Shown: piece by piece, positions 20,219-22,951 of the stretch
Numbering within the stretch: position 1 is the stretch's first letter
Layout of the letters: every line of letters begins with the position of its first letter
Source: Parvularia atlantis
Lineage: Eukaryota > Opisthokonta > Rotosphaerida
DNA length: 22,951 nt
Reading direction: 5' to 3'
Assembly (NCBI GenBank): GCA_943704415.1
Contig: CALSCO010000471.1
Span: forward strand, 1-22,951
Notes under the pieces: model-generated
The model's input: only the letters and a program-made list of their open reading frames with translations
Told to the model about the DNA's origin: nothing
Database searches by the model: none
Made by a program: the position numbers and the translations under genes

Positions 20219-22308
20219 ATGCTCCTTGAGCTGCTCACGCAGGCCGCGTGGGCCGCGGCCGTGGTGCTGCTGGCCCTGGCGGCCGTCCGGCTCGTGCAGC
20301 ACGCGCTGTGGTGCCGCGGTTTCGAGGGCGTGCTCGCGGCGCCGGCGTCGCCGTGGGCGCACGTCTCCCTCGTCGGCCCGATAGTCCAGGGCATGCGGCG
20401 CGGCGACATAATGGCACCGCTGCTGGACGCGGCCAAGGGCGGGCCCGTGACGGCTGTGTGGATCATGGGCCAGCCGCTGGTCTTTGTGACGTCGCTGGAG
20501 CTGATGAAGAGCATCGTGCAGAGCGGTGCGCGCGCCGAGACGTGCTGTGGGGGGCGGCTGATCACCTCGTGCAGGCATCAACGGCTACAACAGTCCGCAC
20601 ACGTTTGTGCGCTCGGAGCGGCAGGTGTCACAGATGCGCGAAGTGTGCGTCGGTCGTGCGCGCGCTGGCCAGGCACGACGCTGACCCATCCGACAGCTTT
20701 GGCAAGTCGCTGCTGTTCACGCAGGGCAAGGACTGGCGCTGGCGCCGCAACACGATCATGCCGTTCTTCCAGCCGCGTGTGCTCAACCGCGTGGCCGAGC
20801 CGGCCGTGGCCTTGTTTACGACCGAGCTGTTGCGGACGCTGCGCACGACCGCGGCCGCGTCGACCGGCGGCGTGACCGTGCTCGACGTCGACGGCATCTT
20901 TGTCGAGCTGACGTGCAAGATCATCACAGCGATCCTGCTCGGGGCGGACTTTGACTGGACGCGCACGCCCGTGGGCAGCGCGCGGCACGTGTGTATGCGT
21001 CGGCGCCGGACGGGACGGGCGAGCTGACGCGGCGCGCCCAGGCGGTCGAGTGCGTCACGCGGATCAACGACGTGGCTATCGGGCGCCAGAGCGTGGGCGC
21101 GCTGCAAGTGCCGTTCATGGCATCGAACGCTGAGCGCTATAAGGCCCTGCTCACGGCGTCGCTTGCGCCCGTCGTCAAGCAGATGTGCGTGTGTGTGTTC
21201 TTTTCTTTGGTGGTGGTGGTGGGGCGGTGGCGCGGTGGCTGAGCTTGCCGCGCGTCGGGCGCACGGGGTGACCACGGCACGTCGGGTTGATCGCACGCTG
21301 CAGCCGCGTCAACCTGGCGAGTGCAAGTTCGTCGAGCGAAACCGACTGCCTGCTGGAGCACCTGGCGCGCAACAACGAGTTTACAGACGAAAACCTGGTC
21401 AACGAGGCGATCGCGATGCTGCTCGCCGGTGCGCCGCAGCAGGTAGCCGCAACCCACGGCCGCACGCTGACGCCGCGCAGGCACCGAGACGACGGCGCAC
21501 ACCATGTCGTTCGCGCTGCACGAGCTGAGCAAGCAGCCGGCGCTGCTGCAGCGTCTGCACGATGAGGCAGTGCAGGTGAGAGCGCGCACGTGCCTGTGCG
21601 CAGCGCTTATGGGGCGCCTGTCCAGGTCTTTGGCGACGCGGACGACAGCGGCGCTGCCGTGGACCTGTCAGCGTCGCACCTGGCCAAGCTGTCGTACGCG
21701 GGCTGCGTCTTCAAGGAGACGCTGCGGTGCGGCCGGACCCTCGCGTCGCATGCATACGCCTGACGTCCGTGTGCAGGCTGTACCCGAGCGTGGGCATGAT
21801 GATTGTGCGCGCGATCCAGCCGGCCCAGCTGGGCGAGCACCTGATCCCTGCCGGGACCGACGTGATCCTGAACGTGCGCGGTGCGTGTGCCTCTGCCAGC
21901 GTCCCACCGAGGCCGCGCTCACGGCAGGGCCAGGCATCCTGCGCGACGAGAACCAGTTCCCCGTGCCCGAGGCGTTCCGCCCCGAGCGGTGGTCGCTCAA
22001 CACGGAGGACGTACTCGACGGCGCGAAACAGGCCATTCCGGAGGTGTGGTTCAACCTCGGTGCGCACCAGGTACGCACGTGCGCACGCACGCACGCAGCA
22101 GCAACTGCGGCCAACAGCCCGCCCGCTATCGCAGTGCGCCGGGCGCGCGCTCGCCCTGACCGAGGCCAAGGCGGTCCTGGCGCTGATCGCGCGCGAGTTT
22201 GCCGTCGAGCCGTGCGAGAAGGACTACCGCCCCGTGCTCGTCAACAACGGCCTGGTCAAGCCCAAGGCGGGGCTGACGGTCGCGCTGCGTCTGCGGCGAC
22301 GTGTGTAG
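20219..22308 (+). CDS. Cytochrome P450 monooxygenase (membrane-anchored)
   Basis: Exons 20219-20525, 20575-20644, 20697-20988, 21042-21184, 21304-21428, 21481-21575, 21626-21726, 21777-21880, 21928-22070 and 22135-22308 give 517 residues, the usual size. The N-terminal helix AAWAAAVVLLALAAV should anchor it in the ER. The C-helix WxxxR is present (DWRWRRNTIMP). The I-helix oxygen-binding motif is AGTETTAHT near residue 312, the K-helix is KETLR near 374-378, and FRPERW is the PERF region. The heme loop FNLGAHQCAG is split by an intron exactly before the ligand Cys461. All hallmark residues are present, so it should be an active oxidase. The substrate and CYP family cannot be told from sequence alone. 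It follows the EGF-like gene by 68 bp on the same strand. Confidence 0.93.
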
Positions 22309-22951
22309 CGGCGAGGGTTACACCTGAGTACACAATTGGAACGACAAATTCACGTTCATTCAACATTCATTTCACAACGAGTCACTGCGAGCCATGCACA
22401 CCAAAAAAAAAACGCACTGTGTTTCAGAGGTATAGGCCCCGATGCGGGTCGGACACGCGGTTGTGCAATGCGTGTTCCTTGCCGCAAAAAACTCGAAGCT
22501 GGCCATTATTGGCATGTGCGCCTTGAAGAGCGTGCGCGCACAGTTGACGTCGCGGTTCCACGTCCAATGAGAGACACTTTGGCAGTGCTTGGAAGCCATA
22601 AACCACGACGCGAGGACGCCGAGGCGGGTGTTGGCGTCGATCTGCCGCACGAACTCAGCAAGAAGGCGGTCGACCTCAGGCTGCCGCACGAACTTCAAGT
22701 TGAGTGTTCAGTGAAGCGACGAGCGGCCTTCTCCAGCGCCTGGTGCACAGACATCACAACGGTCGAGTGCTTGGTCTCGTAGTCGCCGGCGTCGTGACGT
22801 TCGGCGAGTAGTGGTAGTAGGCGGATCCTGGAACACATTCACATTACTTTTGTAAATTTGGCAACATGTCTTCTTTTTTTGTTATTTTGATTCTACCAAA
22901 GTGCCCTAAATTGGAAAACAGCTGCTTTTTGTCACTTTTCCATTAAAAAAA
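22309..22951. other. AT-richer segment at the right edge
   Basis: After the P450 stop codon the sequence becomes visibly richer in A and T, most strongly after about 22830, where poly-A and poly-T tracts occur. It contains the putative nuclease fragment at 22372-22838. No host-like gene with GTGCG introns was seen. It may be the flank or interior of an insertion. The last bases are a run of A at the window edge. Confidence 0.6.
22372..22838 (-). mobile_element. Probable degenerate fragment of a Fanzor (TnpB-like) transposon-associated nuclease
   Basis: Two overlapping minus-strand reading frames, 22695-22838 and 22372-22698, read in sequence but are offset by one frame. The upstream part is helical (VVMSVHQALEKAARRF, then LLAEFVRQID, then TRLGVLASWFMASKHC), like the N-terminal helices I associate with Fanzor1. 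The downstream part contains WNRDVNCARTL, which resembles the conserved C-terminal RuvC-III 'RDVNAARNI' motif of Fanzor/TnpB. The central RuvC-I/II region and the C4 zinc finger are missing, so it would be an internally deleted relic. The host base composition changes here. No terminal inverted repeats were identified, and the element may continue past the right edge. An unrelated orphan ORF is the main alternative. Confidence 0.35.

Noticed and set aside
22309-22951. Terminal inverted repeats around the right-edge element
   Set aside because: AATTGGAA occurs twice but in direct orientation and is too short; no convincing inverted pair was found within the window.

Overview
The window reads as a very compact, GC-rich nuclear genome of a unicellular eukaryote. 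Nine protein genes fill it almost edge to edge and are cut by about 91 introns, mostly 45-60 bp. About two thirds of these introns start GTGCG. They usually carry a CTGAC-like branch site and end in CAG. I reconstructed the exons by hand: each junction keeps reading phase, and most were checked against remembered protein families. An early-diverging (zoosporic) fungus or another opisthokont-grade protist is my best guess, because SMG9, RNF141, a TARBP1-type Trm3, an EGF-like membrane protein and a possible Fanzor fragment occur together. This is inference, not proof.

Layout: (1) 20-731, minus, DHHC palmitoyltransferase of SWF1/ZDHHC4 type, running off the left edge. (2) 756-1925, plus, SMG9. 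(3) 1922-4684, minus, NSP1/Nup62 FG nucleoporin with an embedded RanBP2-type zinc finger. (4) 4711-10746, plus, TARBP1/Trm3 tRNA Gm18 methyltransferase. (5) 10806-15821, minus, UTP22/NOL6. (6) 15842-17092, plus, RRP7. (7) 17161-18197, minus, RNF141-like RING protein. (8) 18218-20150, plus, type I membrane protein with an EGF-like motif, family not recognised. (9) 20219-22308, plus, cytochrome P450. From 22309 to the right edge the DNA is AT-richer and holds a probable fragment of a transposon-associated Fanzor (TnpB-like) nuclease.

The first eight genes alternate strand perfectly. Four divergent pairs have start codons only 20-26 bp apart. Convergent neighbours are 0, 59 and 68 bp apart, and in one pair both stop codons share a single CTAG. 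Intergenic DNA from 20 to 22308 totals about 285 bp.

The UTP22-RRP7 pair makes functional sense: both proteins are subunits of the same small-subunit-processome module (UTP-C/CURI), and their start codons face each other across 20 bp. The most unusual single protein is the NSP1/Nup62 homologue, whose FG region is interrupted by a Nup153-like zinc finger. No rRNA, tRNA or CRISPR was seen.
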